From Formicarius rufipectus (Eukaryota > Chordata > Aves > Passeriformes > Formicariidae): a stretch of 64,000 nt of DNA. The notes beneath the pieces were generated by a model, which was not told where the DNA came from, did not search any database, and saw only the letters and a program-made list of their open reading frames with translations. Each line of letters begins with the position of its first letter. The first letter of the stretch is position 1. Of this stretch, positions 63,147 through 64,000 are shown one piece after another. The position numbers were made by a program, and so were the translations under genes. Where the stretch lies: contig VXAU01001354.1 of assembly GCA_013399695.1 (NCBI GenBank), forward strand, positions 332,841 through 396,840, written 5' to 3'.

Positions 63147-63747
63147 ATTTTAATTATAATGCATAGGATTTTATTTTTTTTTCATGTCCGTTTTACAATT
63201 CCCCCCTCCGCCTTTTGCTGACAGCTAAATATTTGGGAACAGAAGTAGTATAAAATGTTAAAGGGGGTATTTTTTTCCTCTAATTTTTCCTTTGAGTACA
63301 ACTTCTGCAGCAAAATTGTTTTTACCATACGGGCAACACTGTTTAGTTACAAAACTACTGCATCTTTTTTAAGGGCAAGAATTCTTATCTCGTGTACTGT
63401 GAAATGTTCCTAGCATTGTGAGAAAAAGCTACACCTGAAAGTACCAAAAATGACCCTTTTCCTCATTTTCTCGAAATATCTATTGAAAAAAGAAACTAGA
63501 ATCCACTAAGCCTTCAAGATTTTATAAAACTTGATAAAGAAAGCATCCTTTCATAACATCTTATTACCTCAGGTATTTCTTCTACTATTACCTGAAAATT
63601 ATTAGTATTATTCTATATTGGTTTGGATGCAGAAGGGACATTTAAAAATATTTATTAAAGCTTGTTCAGTTATAACAAAGAATTCAGATTCTAAGACTAA
63701 GATAATATTCTAAGATAATATTAACACATCTTAATCTAAAAAAATTA
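63147..63747. other. Unique AT-rich DNA, no gene seen
   Basis: No gene or repeat recognised in about 600 bp. There is a small direct repeat around 63700-63722 (taagataatatt type). Confidence 0.6.
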
Positions 63748-63840
63748 TCTGTTTGTTTTTTGGGTTTTGTGTGGTGTTTGTTGTTTGGGTTTTGGTTTTG
63801 TTTGTTTATTTGTTTTTCTGTTGGTTGATTTGTTTTTCTG
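63748..63840. repeat. G/T-rich tract with TTTGGG and GTTT units
   Basis: About 90 bp of almost only G and T on the plus strand. It includes two TTTGGGTTTTG-type units and GTTT repeats, and its second half repeats 'tgtttttctg' and 'ttggttgattt'. On the minus strand it is an A/C tract like 60351-60543. Short G-runs could give a weak two-tetrad quadruplex at most. Confidence 0.85.
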
Positions 63841-64000
63841 CTTTTCCTAACATTATTTCAGTAAATGATCTGCATGGTGGGATAAGAGGTTGCACTTCTT
63901 TTGCAACTCTGCTACCACCCAGGGCAGGCAACAGCTGTGATGGAGAGCTGTGTGCTTTTCTTCAGCTGGCAGTGCAGGTAGAGGTAGTGGCACATGCAGG

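Noticed and set aside
62817..63221. 134-codon frame as a host gene
   Set aside because: It is the CR1 reverse-transcriptase start fused to the CR1 3' terminus and then to flanking DNA; a dead repeat fragment.
1..64000. CRISPR arrays, operons, tRNA or rRNA genes and prokaryotic mobile elements
   Set aside because: No regularly spaced repeats, no cloverleaf or rRNA signatures seen, and the repeat content is that of a bird nuclear genome.

Overview
The window looks like nuclear DNA from a bird. The evidence is several CR1 LINE fragments ending in the avian-type 3' octamer (ATTCTATG-like), one LTR-like block of endogenous retroviral type, low GC with scarce CpG, and vertebrate-style microsatellites. 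Passerine is a guess from general impression. There is no prokaryotic organisation: no operons, ribosome binding sites, CRISPR array, rRNA or tRNA that I could see. I recognise no host protein-coding gene. The open frames are short, lack family motifs, and are explained by chance, by repeats or by low-complexity DNA. The window is best read as intergenic or deep intronic sequence.

Layout. 1-2.3 kb holds two antisense CR1 remnants of different age. 2.3-23 kb is unique AT-rich DNA with two dinucleotide microsatellites (7.27 and 17.01 kb). 23.04-23.42 kb looks unlike its surroundings: homeodomain-type sites, paired CAGCTG E-boxes and overlapping inverted repeats, resembling a conserved noncoding element. 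29.7 kb carries a possible ancient MIR/CORE-SINE piece that also folds back. 30.95-31.23 kb holds a CR1 tail followed by a compound (TTA)n-(TGA)n repeat. 34.40 kb is a 31-base assembly gap inside poly-T. 35.1-37.0 kb has two CR1 copies facing opposite ways with their 3' ends outward. 50.2 kb is a short CR1 tail. 57.69-58.23 kb is the LTR-like block, followed by about 600 bp of purine-rich strand. 60.28-60.54 kb is an almost pure A/C tract. 62.5-63.15 kb is an internally deleted CR1 retaining part of ORF2. The window ends in a G/T-rich tract.

I find no new multi-gene system. The items most worth testing are the 23.3 kb inverted-repeat cluster, a 132-nt phase-0 exon candidate at 30.1 kb, an apparent excess of perfect 11-12 bp inverted repeats, the two internally deleted CR1 copies, and A-to-C tail-like tracts with no retroposon attached. 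All calls were made by eye. Family names rest on resemblance to remembered consensus sequences, and no alignment was run.
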